A stretch of 64,000 nucleotides of DNA from Plantibacter sp. ME-Dv--P-122b (GTDB lineage Bacteria; Actinomycetota; Actinomycetes; Actinomycetales; Microbacteriaceae): positions 310,001 to 374,000 of the forward strand of contig NZ_JARVSC010000001.1 in the NCBI RefSeq assembly GCF_030209375.1, written 5' to 3'. Numbering within the stretch: the stretch's first letter is position 1; every line of letters begins with the position of its first letter. The position numbers were made by a program, and so were the translations under genes. Positions 24,920-32,898 of the stretch are shown here, piece after piece. The notes beneath the pieces are model-generated. The model worked only from the letters and a program-made list of their open reading frames with translations. It searched no databases and had not been told where the DNA came from.

Positions 24920-24960
24920 ACGGAACCGCCCGACTCCGGACAGGAGTCGGGCGGTTCCGT
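24920..24960. terminator. 18-bp hairpin between lipoprotein and PadR genes
   Basis: The arms 24920-24937 and 24943-24960 pair perfectly over 18 bp with the 5-nt loop GGACA. It lies 22 nt after the lipoprotein stop and 23 nt from the convergent padR stop, so it can act for both strands. Confidence 0.8.
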
Positions 24961-24983
24961 GTCTCGGCCGTGTGTCGGGGCGC

Positions 24984-25613
24984 TCAGCTCTGCAGGCGCT
25001 CCCGCAGGCGGTCGCGGACGGCGACGAGGTCGGCACGCAGGGCGGAGACGGTGTCGTCGTCGAGCACGCCCCCACGGGCGACGTGCTCGCGGAGTTCGGC
25101 TCGGACCGCCTGCCGGAACTCGTTGAGCGACACGTCGGTCTCGTGGAGCGCCAGGCGACCCTGCACCTTCTGGTCGGCGCTCTCCTCGGCGGTCGATGTC
25201 CAGCTCGGACCGGGCTTCGCGGACTGTTTCGCGTCGCGAGCGGCGGAGGCGAGATCGGCCCGGAGGCTCTTCATGGCAGCTGTGACCCCGCTGCGGACCT
25301 CGTCGGCGATGCGGCGGACGGAATCGGTGAGCTGGTCCTCGATGCCGTCGAGCTCACCCGCCCGTGCCGCGAGTTCCGCCCGGCCCGCCTCGGTGATCTC
25401 GTAGACGGTCTTCCGCCCGTCGCTCGTCTTCGTGACGAGTCCCTCCTCCTCGAGCTTCGCGAGGCGCGGGTAGATGGTGCCGGCGCTCGGGCTGTAGGTG
25501 CCGCCGCTCCGGTCGGTGAGCGCCTGGATGAGCTCGTAGCCGTGCTTCGGGGACTCGTCGAGCAGGCTCAGGAGGTACAGCCGCAGGCTGCCGTGGGCGA
25601 AGACGGGGCTCAT
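24984..25613 (-). CDS. PadR-family transcriptional regulator
   Basis: This is a 209-residue PadR protein. The winged helix shows LYLLSLLDESPKHGYELIQAL, then YSPSAGTIYPRLAKLEEEGLV and RKTVYEITEAGRAEL. The C-terminal half is a long, charged helical region. Its ATG overlaps the TGA of the DUF4097 gene (ATGA), so it is translated with it. The pair PadR/DUF4097 is common in actinobacteria and Firmicutes. It probably binds the two palindromes before DUF4097 and represses its own operon. Confidence 0.87.
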   Translation of the reverse strand: MSPVFAHGSLRLYLLSLLDESPKHGYELIQALTDRSGGTYSPSAGTIYPRLAKLEEEGLVTKTSDGRKTVYEITEAGRAELAARAGELDGIEDQLTDSVRRIADEVRSGVTAAMKSLRADLASAARDAKQSAKPGPSWTSTAEESADQKVQGRLALHETDVSLNEFRQAVRAELREHVARGGVLDDDTVSALRADLVAVRDRLRERLQS

Positions 25614-26467
25614 GCGCCTGCCTCGCTCCCTGCGGTGGTGGACGCGCCGGCCGGCTCGGCGGCCGATCGCCGGAGGACGGTCACCGCGCCGCCGACGGTG
25701 TTCATCCGCACCTCGGCGAACTGCCCGGACAGGACGCCGGTGTGCGAGTTGTACCCGCCACCGCGCAGTCCCTTGAGGACGACGCCGTCGATCGCCAGGC
25801 GACCGCCGACCGAGTTCGCCGTGTAGCGCGCGGCGAGTTCTTCGTCGAGACGGACCGTGATCGCGCCGCTGACGGTGTTCAGATCGAGCTGCTCGCACGC
25901 ACCGTGGATGTCGAGGAGCAGGTCGGAGGAGACGCCGTCGATCGAGGCGCGCGTGATGTCGCCGGAGACGGTGACGTCGCCCGAGACCGTGTGCGCCTGG
26001 ATGCGACCCGTGTGGTTCTGGACCGTGAGCTCGCCGCTCACCGAGTTGAGGTCGAGTCGCCCCGTCATCCGGTCGGCCACGAGGTCGCCGGACACCGTGT
26101 TGAGCTTCGCGTCTGCGGTGAGTCCTGAGACCAGTCCACTGGCGCTCACGACGCCGAACGTCAGGGCGATGTCGCGGGGGACGAGGACGCTGACCTGGGC
26201 CGTGGCGCGGTTGGCGCCGAAGTTCGAGAACACCTCGAGGAAGTTGTCCCAACGCAGCTGCGGGTGGTCGATCTCGGCGACGTCGCCGTCGATGGTGATC
26301 TTGAGGTCCTTGCCGGTGACGGCGCCCACCTCGATGCGTGCGCCGGGCTCGTCGTGTCCGATGATGTCGACCTGACCGCCGATGAGGCCGACCTTGAGTC
26401 GTCTCACGAGTTCGAGGTCGATGATGCGGCTCTCGCCGGGAGCGATGATCCACTTCTCCTGTGCCAT
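25610..26467 (-). CDS. DUF4097 family beta-strand repeat protein
   Basis: This is a 285-residue protein with short beta-repeats typical of DUF4097: repeated units such as LNTVSGDLVADRMTG, LNSVSGELTVQNHTG, AHTVSGDVTVSGD and LNTVSGAITVRLDE form a likely right-handed beta solenoid. There is no signal peptide or membrane helix, so it is probably cytoplasmic. Function is unknown, although paired PadR control points to stress or envelope sensing. GGAAGGAA lies 7 nt before the ATG. It is the first gene of a two-gene operon. Confidence 0.82.
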   Translation of the reverse strand: MAQEKWIIAPGESRIIDLELVRRLKVGLIGGQVDIIGHDEPGARIEVGAVTGKDLKITIDGDVAEIDHPQLRWDNFLEVFSNFGANRATAQVSVLVPRDIALTFGVVSASGLVSGLTADAKLNTVSGDLVADRMTGRLDLNSVSGELTVQNHTGRIQAHTVSGDVTVSGDITRASIDGVSSDLLLDIHGACEQLDLNTVSGAITVRLDEELAARYTANSVGGRLAIDGVVLKGLRGGGYNSHTGVLSGQFAEVRMNTVGGAVTVLRRSAAEPAGASTTAGSEAGA

Positions 26468-26490
26468 GGTGCGGTTCCTTCCGAGTGATC

Positions 26491-26529
26491 GCGATATATC
26501 GCGTTGAACTGGAATTCACGATATATCGC
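26491..26529 (-). promoter_or_regulatory. Paired palindromic operators upstream of DUF4097-padR
   Basis: CGCGATATATCGCG (26491-26504) is a perfect 14-bp palindrome, and CGATATATCG (26520-26529) is a second, with centres 27 bp apart. The direct repeat GATATATCGCG is found in both. They lie 24 nt or more upstream of the ATG and are probably PadR sites overlapping the promoter. Confidence 0.65.
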
Positions 26530-26631
26530 GTCTCGGCGCGAGGCAACCCCCGGAACCTCCGGGATCACCCTGAGCCGACCCTGGGATCAGCGGCCGGACG
26601 GCGTCAGCCCGCGGGCATCGCGGCCGCGTGC

Positions 26632-27339
26632 TCATCGCCAGCGGTACTCGAGCTCCGGGCGCCCCGGGGTTCCATAGCGCGGCGACCGCTCGACGGCACC
26701 CGTCTCGGCGAGGTACTCGAGGTAGCGCCGGGCCGTCACCCGCGACAGCGACCCGGCGGCCGCCGCCTCGCTCGCCGAGAGCGGTCCGGCTGCCTGCCGC
26801 AACACGTCCGAGACCAGACGCAGTGTGTCCTCCGACAGGCCCTTCGCCAGCTGCGGACGGGATGACGGCGCTCGCAGCGTGGCGAGGGTGAGGTCCACCT
26901 CGTGCTGGCTCGCGACCGCGCCGTCCGCCGTCATCGTGCGCCGGAAGGTGCGATACGCCTCCAGCTTGTCGGCGAACGCGGGGAACGCGAACGGCTTGAT
27001 GAGGTACTGGACGATGCCCGCCGAGACCGCCGCACGGACGATCCGCAGGTCGCGAGCCGCGGTGATCGCGATGACGTCGACGTCGATGCCCGCCGTCCGG
27101 ATGCGGCGGCAGAGCTCGAGGCCGTGCGCATCCGGCAGGTTGAGGTCGAGCAGGACGAGGTCGATCCGGTCGTCGGGGGAGCGGTGCGCCGCAGTCGCCC
27201 GCAGCAGGTGCATCGCGCTGGCGGCATCGCCCGCCACACCGGCGAGCTCGAAGCCCTCGACGCGATGCAGGTAGGACGCATGGGCCTGCTGGGCGATCGG
27301 TTCGTCCTCGACGACCATGACCCGGATGAGCTGGCTCAT
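26632..27339 (-). CDS. Response regulator, CitB/DcuR type
   Basis: This is a 235-residue response regulator. The receiver domain has the acidic pair in VVEDEP (11-13), phosphoacceptor Asp65 in LVLLDLNLPD and Lys115 in YLIKPF. The C-terminal part has a winged-helix-like domain with LSRVTARRYLEYLAETG, as in CitB/DctR-family regulators that control dicarboxylate uptake. Its ATG overlaps the TGA of the sensor kinase gene. The divergent neighbour beyond the kinase is dctA, the probable target. Confidence 0.87.
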   Translation of the reverse strand: MSQLIRVMVVEDEPIAQQAHASYLHRVEGFELAGVAGDAASAMHLLRATAAHRSPDDRIDLVLLDLNLPDAHGLELCRRIRTAGIDVDVIAITAARDLRIVRAAVSAGIVQYLIKPFAFPAFADKLEAYRTFRRTMTADGAVASQHEVDLTLATLRAPSSRPQLAKGLSEDTLRLVSDVLRQAAGPLSASEAAAAGSLSRVTARRYLEYLAETGAVERSPRYGTPGRPELEYRWR

Positions 27340-28994
27340 GTGCCTGCCTCGTCCCGGACGCCGACCGCGGACGGCAGCGTCACGACGAATACCGAGGACG
27401 GATCGCGGACGACCTCGATCGTGCCGCCGAGCCGCGTCACGGCCTGCTGGACCAATGCGAGACCGAAGCCTCGACCGTAACGGCCTGGCTCCTTCGTGGA
27501 CCAGCCGCGCACGAACGCGAGGTCGAGCGCCTCCGGGGGGAGCCCCGGTCCGCTGTCGGTCACCTGGATCACGAGCTCCGTCGTCTCGGCGTCGGCGGAC
27601 CGCTCCGCGTCCAGCGGGTCCGGCAACCCCTGCCCGAGGTAGACCTCCACCCAGGGGCGATCACCGGACGCCGCGTCGATCGCGTTGTCGATGAGGTTGC
27701 CGAGGATGGTGACGATCACCGCCGGGTCGACCCGCACGCGTCCGAGCGCGGGGTCGCTCTCGAGGTGCAGTTCGACCCCCTGCTCGGCCGCCTGCGCCGT
27801 CTTGCCGAGCAGCAGTGCCGAGATCACCGGCTCCTGCTCCGCCGCGAGCACGCGGTCGGTCAGCCGTTGACTCGCTCCGAGTCCCTGCGCCGCGAGGTCG
27901 AGTGCCTCCTCCCGTCGGTCGAGTTCGATGAGCGAGACGATCGTGTGCAGCCGGTTCGCGAACTCGTGGGTCTGCGAGCGCAGGGCGTCACTCATCGTCC
28001 GCATCGACGCCAGCTCACCGCTCAGGTGTTCGATCTCGGTGTGGTCGCGCAGCGTCATCACCCACCCGCGCGGGTGCGGGCCGGCCGTCTCGCCCGGACC
28101 GACCGCCGGCTCCTGGTTCACGACGAGCACGTGATCGCGCGTGAGGTGGATCTCGTCCACGGCCTGGCGTCCGCTCGCGAGAAGGTCCCGCAGGCCGGTG
28201 TCGATCGGCAGCTCGTCGACCGGTAGTGCTCCCGGGGAACGTTCACCGAGGGGCAGCCCCAGCAGTTCGGCCGCCTGGTCGTTGACGAGCACGAGTCTGC
28301 GGTGCCGGTCGACGAGGACGAGCCCCTCCCGCACCGAGTGGAGCACCGACTCGTAGTAGTCGAACATCCTGGCGAGGTCCTCGGGCCCGCGTGACCCGGT
28401 GACCCGCGAGAGGTAGCGGCGCAGCGTCCAGGATCCGATCGCGCCGATGACGAGCACGAGCAGGGCGGTACCGAGCAACCACGGCACCCGGGTCTCGAAG
28501 GTCTCGGACACGTTGCTGACCGTGACGCCAGCGGCGACCAGGGCGACGACCTCGCCCGTGTCGTCACGGATGGGCGCGACGGCGCGAACCGAGGGGCCGA
28601 GCGTGCCCGTGTACGTCTCGGTGAAGGTCCGTCCCTCGAGTGCCGGCTCGATCGTGCCGATGAACGGCTTGCCGATCTGGTCGCGCTCACGGTGCGTGTA
28701 CCGGGTGCGATCCGGAGCCATGATCGTCACGAAGTCGACGCCGGTGTCGCGCATGAGTGCCTCGGCGTAGGGCTGGAGCGCGTCCGACGGGCGATCCGAG
28801 CCGAGCTGCGCGACGACGTACGGATTGTCCGCGACGCCGTTCGCGACGTCGAGGCACTTCGCGACCGCGCGGTCCTCGGTCTCGGTGCGGGTCTGGAACC
28901 AGAGCAGCACGCCGGCGACGAGCGTCATCGCGACGACCGCGACGAGCTGCACGAGGAAGAGCCGCGAGGCGATACTCATGGACCGACCGGCCAT
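27336..28994 (-). CDS. Sensor histidine kinase, CitA/DcuS type
   Basis: This is a 552-residue membrane sensor. TM1 (LFLVQLVAVVAMTLVAGVLLW) and TM2 (LLGTALLVLVIGAIGSWTL) flank an extracellular PASTA-free PDC/PAS sensor of about 135 residues. A cytoplasmic PAS domain follows. The H-box SQTHEFANRLHTIVSLIEL is typical of the CitA/DcuS class. N-box NLIDNAIDA, DSGPGLP and GRGFGLALV complete the ATPase. ATG 28994 has GGAGGTGA 5-6 nt upstream. A C4-dicarboxylate or citrate-like ligand is inferred from dctA next to it. Confidence 0.87.
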   Translation of the reverse strand: MAGRSMSIASRLFLVQLVAVVAMTLVAGVLLWFQTRTETEDRAVAKCLDVANGVADNPYVVAQLGSDRPSDALQPYAEALMRDTGVDFVTIMAPDRTRYTHRERDQIGKPFIGTIEPALEGRTFTETYTGTLGPSVRAVAPIRDDTGEVVALVAAGVTVSNVSETFETRVPWLLGTALLVLVIGAIGSWTLRRYLSRVTGSRGPEDLARMFDYYESVLHSVREGLVLVDRHRRLVLVNDQAAELLGLPLGERSPGALPVDELPIDTGLRDLLASGRQAVDEIHLTRDHVLVVNQEPAVGPGETAGPHPRGWVMTLRDHTEIEHLSGELASMRTMSDALRSQTHEFANRLHTIVSLIELDRREEALDLAAQGLGASQRLTDRVLAAEQEPVISALLLGKTAQAAEQGVELHLESDPALGRVRVDPAVIVTILGNLIDNAIDAASGDRPWVEVYLGQGLPDPLDAERSADAETTELVIQVTDSGPGLPPEALDLAFVRGWSTKEPGRYGRGFGLALVQQAVTRLGGTIEVVRDPSSVFVVTLPSAVGVRDEAGT

Positions 28995-29078
28995 CGCGTC
29001 ACCTCCGTCTGCTCCGTCGCGTCGACCCCTCAAGTATCGGGGGTGACGAGGGCCTCAGGCGTCGCCGACCGCGACCAG

Positions 29079-29108
29079 TACGACCACAAGCGGCCACTAC
29101 GACCACAA
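29079..29108 (+). promoter_or_regulatory. Direct repeat upstream of dctA, probable response-regulator sites
   Basis: TACGACCACAA occurs at 29079-29089 and again at 29098-29108, a 19-bp spacing near two helical turns. It lies between the divergent kinase operon and dctA, about 85 nt before the dctA ATG. A CitB-type regulator usually binds such sites; this is inferred from position. Confidence 0.5.
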
Positions 29109-29193
29109 CCCGGTCGATCCGCCGGTGCGGTCGCAGCATGGGTCGATCGACCACCCGCTGCCGCACTGACGCGGCCGACGAAACGGATCCGGA

Positions 29194-30516
29194 ATGGCAA
29201 TGACGCTCTCCTCCCTGAAACGGCTGGACAAGACCCACTACCTCTACCTCGCGGTGATCGTCGCGGTGCTCGCCGGCATCGTCGTCGGCCTCGCCGCCCC
29301 GGAGTTCGCGAAGGGACTCAAGCCCATCGGCGACGCCTTCGTGGCGCTGATCAAGATGATGATCGCCCCGGTCATCTTCTGCACCATCGTGATCGGCGTC
29401 GGGTCGATCGCGAAGGCCGCGACCGTCGGCAAGGTCGGCGGGCTCGCGCTGCTCTACTTCATCGTGATGTCGACCTTCGCCCTCGCGATCGGCCTCGTCG
29501 TCGGCAACCTCATCCAGCCTGGCGCCGGCTTGAACCTCGCCGAGACGAGCTACCAGGTCGAGGGGGAGGCCAAGAGCACGACCGAGTTCCTCCTCGGCAT
29601 CATCCCTACGACGCTCGTGTCCTCGCTGACCGGCGGCAACATCCTGCAGGTCCTCTTCGTCGCCCTGCTCGTCGGCTTCGGCCTGCAGAAGATGGGGACG
29701 ACGGGTGAACCGATCCTGCGCGGCATCAAGCTCATCCAGGCGCTCGTGTTCCGGGTGCTCGCGATGATCATGTGGATCGCGCCCATCGGTGCGTTCGGTG
29801 CGATCGCCGCCGTGACCGGGTCCGCCGGCGCGAGCGCGCTCGTCGGGCTCGCCACGCTCATGATCGCGTTCTACATCACCTGCGCGTTGTTCATCGTCGT
29901 CGTGCTCGGTGGCGTCCTGCGCCTCGCGACGGGCTTCAACATCTTCAAGCTCATGAAGTACCTCGGCCGTGAGTACCTCCTCATCGTCGGCACCTCCTCC
30001 TCCGAGGCGGCGCTGCCGCGACTCATCGCGAAGATGGAGCACCTCGGCGTCTCCAAGCCGGTCGTCGGCATCACCGTTCCCACGGGCTACTCCTTCAACC
30101 TCGACGGCACCGCGATCTACCTCACCATGGCGTCGATCTTCATCGCCGACGTCATGGGTGTCCCGATGAACCTCGGGGAGCAGATCTCGCTCCTCGTGTT
30201 CATGATCATCGCGTCGAAGGGCGCCGCGGGCGTCACCGGCGCCGGTCTCGCGACGCTGGCCGGTGGCCTGCAGGCCAATCGTCCCGACCTCGTCGACGGC
30301 GTCGGCCTCATCGTCGGCATCGACCGCTTCATGTCGGAGGCGCGTGCCCTCACGAACTTCACCGGTAACGCGGTCGCCACGATCATCATCGGCACCTGGG
30401 TGAAGGAGGTCGACCGGGTGCAGGTCGGCGAGGTCCTCTCCGGTCGCTCGCGGTTCGACGAGGCGACGATGAGTGTCGACGACCACACGGGCGCAGTCGC
30501 GGTGGCGAAGCCCTGA
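29194..30516 (+). CDS. dctA: C4-dicarboxylate:cation symporter (DAACS family)
   Basis: This is a 440-residue secondary transporter of the glutamate/dicarboxylate symporter fold. The re-entrant hairpins show the serine-rich GTSSSEAALPRLIAK and VPTGYSFNLDGTAIYL (the NxDGT motif), with the later substrate-site helices ASKGAAGVTGAGLATL and ALTNFTGNAVAT. Succinate, fumarate or malate are the usual substrates. The ATG follows GGATCCGGA closely. It is divergent from a CitA/CitB system that likely induces it. A palindromic repeat follows the stop. Confidence 0.88.
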   Translation: MAMTLSSLKRLDKTHYLYLAVIVAVLAGIVVGLAAPEFAKGLKPIGDAFVALIKMMIAPVIFCTIVIGVGSIAKAATVGKVGGLALLYFIVMSTFALAIGLVVGNLIQPGAGLNLAETSYQVEGEAKSTTEFLLGIIPTTLVSSLTGGNILQVLFVALLVGFGLQKMGTTGEPILRGIKLIQALVFRVLAMIMWIAPIGAFGAIAAVTGSAGASALVGLATLMIAFYITCALFIVVVLGGVLRLATGFNIFKLMKYLGREYLLIVGTSSSEAALPRLIAKMEHLGVSKPVVGITVPTGYSFNLDGTAIYLTMASIFIADVMGVPMNLGEQISLLVFMIIASKGAAGVTGAGLATLAGGLQANRPDLVDGVGLIVGIDRFMSEARALTNFTGNAVATIIIGTWVKEVDRVQVGEVLSGRSRFDEATMSVDDHTGAVAVAKP

Positions 30517-30528
30517 CGGATCGGCCCG

Positions 30529-30573
30529 TCGACAGGCTGAGGGACCGGACAACCCGGTCCCTGAGCCTGTCGA
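30529..30573. repeat. Palindromic REP-like element after dctA
   Basis: Arm TCGACAGGCTGAGGGACCGG (30529-30548) pairs with 30554-30573 across a 5-nt loop, with one G-G mismatch. The core GGTCCCTGAGCCTGTCGAAGGG belongs to a repeat family frequent in actinobacteria; related pieces lie at 57542, 59890 and 36873. It sits between convergent genes and may also terminate transcription. Confidence 0.7.
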
Positions 30574-30582
30574 AGGGTGGCT

Positions 30583-31248
30583 TCAGTTGGCCGGGGAGTC
30601 GACGATCGGCTTCGACGGCGGGGTGTCGCCCTCCAGCACCGCCTCGTCCAAGGCGGCCGTCGATCCCTCCGTCCGCGGAGCGATCCGGAACAACGGGATC
30701 GTGTAGCCGCAGATCGGGCCGATGAGCACGGCGAAGACCACCGTTCCGATGCCGACGTTCCCGCCGAGCAGCCACCCGACAGCGAGGACGACGAGCTCCA
30801 CGCCCGTGCGCCCGACCCAGATCGGCCACCCGGTGACGCGGTGGATGCCGGTCATGAGGCCGTCCCGCGGGCCGGGGCCGAAGTTGCCGCCGATGTAGAG
30901 GCCCGAGGCGACGCCGAGGAGGAGCAGTCCACCGGCGAACAGCAGGATGCGCGCCCACAGGTCGAGGTCCGCGGGGATGAACGCCAGCCCGATGTCGGCC
31001 GAGGGGCCCACGAGGAGGACGTTCAGGACGGTGCCGACACCCGGCCGCTGCTTGAGCGGGATCCAGGCGAGGAGCACGAGCCCGCCGACGATGATCGTGA
31101 TGAGTCCGAAGCTCAGACCGGTCCGCAGGTTGAGCCCCTGGGTGAGGACGTCCCACGGGGCGACGCCGACCGCACCGCGCACGATCATCGCGATGGCGAT
31201 GCCGTACAGGAAGAGGCCGATGAGGAGTTGGAGCACACGACGGGTCAT
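30583..31248 (-). CDS. YczE-family membrane protein
   Basis: This is a 221-residue protein of about six helices of the YczE (COG2364) family. The first helix follows MTRRVLQLLIGLFLYG. GVGVAPWDV-like AVGVAPWDVLTQGL and NFGPGPRDGLMTGI are family motifs with internal duplication. The function is unknown; YczE-type proteins are often next to MocR regulators and are suspected to move a pyridoxal-, amine- or amino-acid-type compound. ATG 31248 lies divergently 63 nt from the MocR start. Confidence 0.8.
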   Translation of the reverse strand: MTRRVLQLLIGLFLYGIAIAMIVRGAVGVAPWDVLTQGLNLRTGLSFGLITIIVGGLVLLAWIPLKQRPGVGTVLNVLLVGPSADIGLAFIPADLDLWARILLFAGGLLLLGVASGLYIGGNFGPGPRDGLMTGIHRVTGWPIWVGRTGVELVVLAVGWLLGGNVGIGTVVFAVLIGPICGYTIPLFRIAPRTEGSTAALDEAVLEGDTPPSKPIVDSPAN

Positions 31249-31254
31249 GGTGGA

Positions 31255-31305
31255 CAATCCAATTGCAGGATTGGCTTTGGCGCTAGAGGCCAATCCGGGT
31301 ATCGT
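31255..31305. promoter_or_regulatory. MocR/YczE intergenic region with repeated GGATTGG boxes
   Basis: Three copies of the core are present: CAATCC (31255-31260), GGATTGGC (31268-31275) and GCCAATCC (31289-31296), forming two nested inverted pairs. TATCGT (31300-31305) ends 6 nt before the mocR ATG. These look like operator boxes for the MocR protein, which would control both divergent genes. Confidence 0.55.
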
Positions 31306-31311
31306 GGTTCA

Positions 31312-32754
31312 ATGGCTTCCATCACCCTGAGTGCCCGATCGCTCGCCGCCTTGCTCGGGCAATGGAAGACCGGTGCGCCCGCGTACCGCGGTCTCGCCGA
31401 CCGCATCCGACTCCTCGTCCTCGACGGACGCATCCCGGTCGGCACCCGTCTGCCGGCCGAGCGGGAACTGGCCGATCGGCTCGCACTGAGCCGCACCACG
31501 GTCACCGCGGCGTACCGCGAACTGCGCGAGGCGGGCTACCTCCGCAGCATCCGCGGTTCGGGCAGCGTCACCCTCCTGCCGTCGGCGCCCACAGCGCTGG
31601 CACCCGTGCCACAGGGCGGGTTCCTCGACTTCAGCAAGGCGGCCGTCCCACCGTGCCCCGAGATCATCGACGCCGTGGCCGCCGCCGCCGCCGAGCTGCC
31701 GCGGTACATGCACGACTTCGACTACGACCTCGTCGGCATGCCCGAGCTCCGGCAGGGCATCGCCGACCGCTACACCGCGCGTGGCTTGCCCACCGACCCC
31801 GACGAGATCATGGTGACCGTCGGGGCTCAGCACGCGATCGCCCTCATCGCCCGCACCCTGCTCAGTCGAGGCGACCGCGTCCTCGTCGAGATGCCGAGCT
31901 ATCCCCACGCCTACGAGGCGCTCCGAGCGGCCGGGGCCCGGCTCGGCGCGGCGACCGTCTCCTCGGAGACCGGCTGGGACGTCCGCGAGCTCGAGCAGTG
32001 GTTCGAACGCACGAGCCCCGCGATGGCCTACCTCATGCCGGACTTCCACAACCCGACCGGGGCCTCGATGCCGCTCGAGACCCGCCGACGGGTCGCCGCA
32101 GCGGCCGAGCGGCACGGAACGGTCCTCGTGATCGACGAGACCACGGCCGAACTCGACATCGACCGGCCGACGGACCAGGGCCTCGACGGCACCCCGTTCG
32201 CCGCGCTCCCGGGCGCGCCGGCGTCGATCATCACGATCGGTTCGGTGGGCAAGACGATCTGGGGAGGGCTCCGCATCGGGTGGATCCGGGCCGAGCGCGG
32301 CACGATCAGGAAGCTCGTCTCGGCGCGCTCGCTCGGCGACCTCGGCACGCCGATCCTCGACCAGCTGACGGTGCAGCAGCTCATGCCGGCCATGGACGGC
32401 ATCGTCGCGAGGCGCGGGGTCGCGCTCGGCGAGACCCGCGACCGGCTCGTCGACCTCCTGGCCGACCGTCTTCCCGAGTGGACCGTGCCGCGGGTCGACG
32501 GGGGGATCGCCACCTGGGTGAACCTCGGCGAGGCCGCGTCATCGCAGCTCTCGCTCGCGGCGCGGAGTCACGGGCTCGTGATCGTCGCCGGGCCGCGGTT
32601 CGGGATCGACGGTGCGTTCGAACGCTACCTACGCATCCCGATCAGTTATCCGTGGGCCCAGACCGAGCAGGCGGTCGAACTGTTGACGCAGACGTGGCAC
32701 TCCGCGATGTTCGGGCACGTGCCGGCCCTGGACTACCTCGAAGACGTCGTCTGA
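31312..32754 (+). CDS. MocR-family transcriptional regulator (GntR HTH fused to aminotransferase-like domain)
   Basis: This is a 480-residue chimeric regulator. The N-terminal GntR winged helix shows LADRIRLLVLDGRIPVGTRLP then LALSRTTVTAAYRELREAGYL. The C-terminal domain is a fold-type I aminotransferase, with MPDFHNPTGASM and the PLP-lysine region TIGSVGKTIWGG; the lysine is residue 314. PLP or an aldimine is the likely signal. It is divergent from a YczE-family gene, a pairing also known in B. subtilis (YczR/YczE). A leaderless start is likely. Confidence 0.88.
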   Translation: MASITLSARSLAALLGQWKTGAPAYRGLADRIRLLVLDGRIPVGTRLPAERELADRLALSRTTVTAAYRELREAGYLRSIRGSGSVTLLPSAPTALAPVPQGGFLDFSKAAVPPCPEIIDAVAAAAAELPRYMHDFDYDLVGMPELRQGIADRYTARGLPTDPDEIMVTVGAQHAIALIARTLLSRGDRVLVEMPSYPHAYEALRAAGARLGAATVSSETGWDVRELEQWFERTSPAMAYLMPDFHNPTGASMPLETRRRVAAAAERHGTVLVIDETTAELDIDRPTDQGLDGTPFAALPGAPASIITIGSVGKTIWGGLRIGWIRAERGTIRKLVSARSLGDLGTPILDQLTVQQLMPAMDGIVARRGVALGETRDRLVDLLADRLPEWTVPRVDGGIATWVNLGEAASSQLSLAARSHGLVIVAGPRFGIDGAFERYLRIPISYPWAQTEQAVELLTQTWHSAMFGHVPALDYLEDVV

Positions 32755-32898
32755 GGTCGTCGCCGACGAGCGTGACACCACTCCACACGCATCGCTCGTG
32801 CGTGCCGTGTCCACCCTCCGCGCGAGACCGCCGTGGGGCGCGCACGCGGTGACATACTTGCAGAGTCGGCACCTCTCGCATCAACCGAAAGCGGCTCC

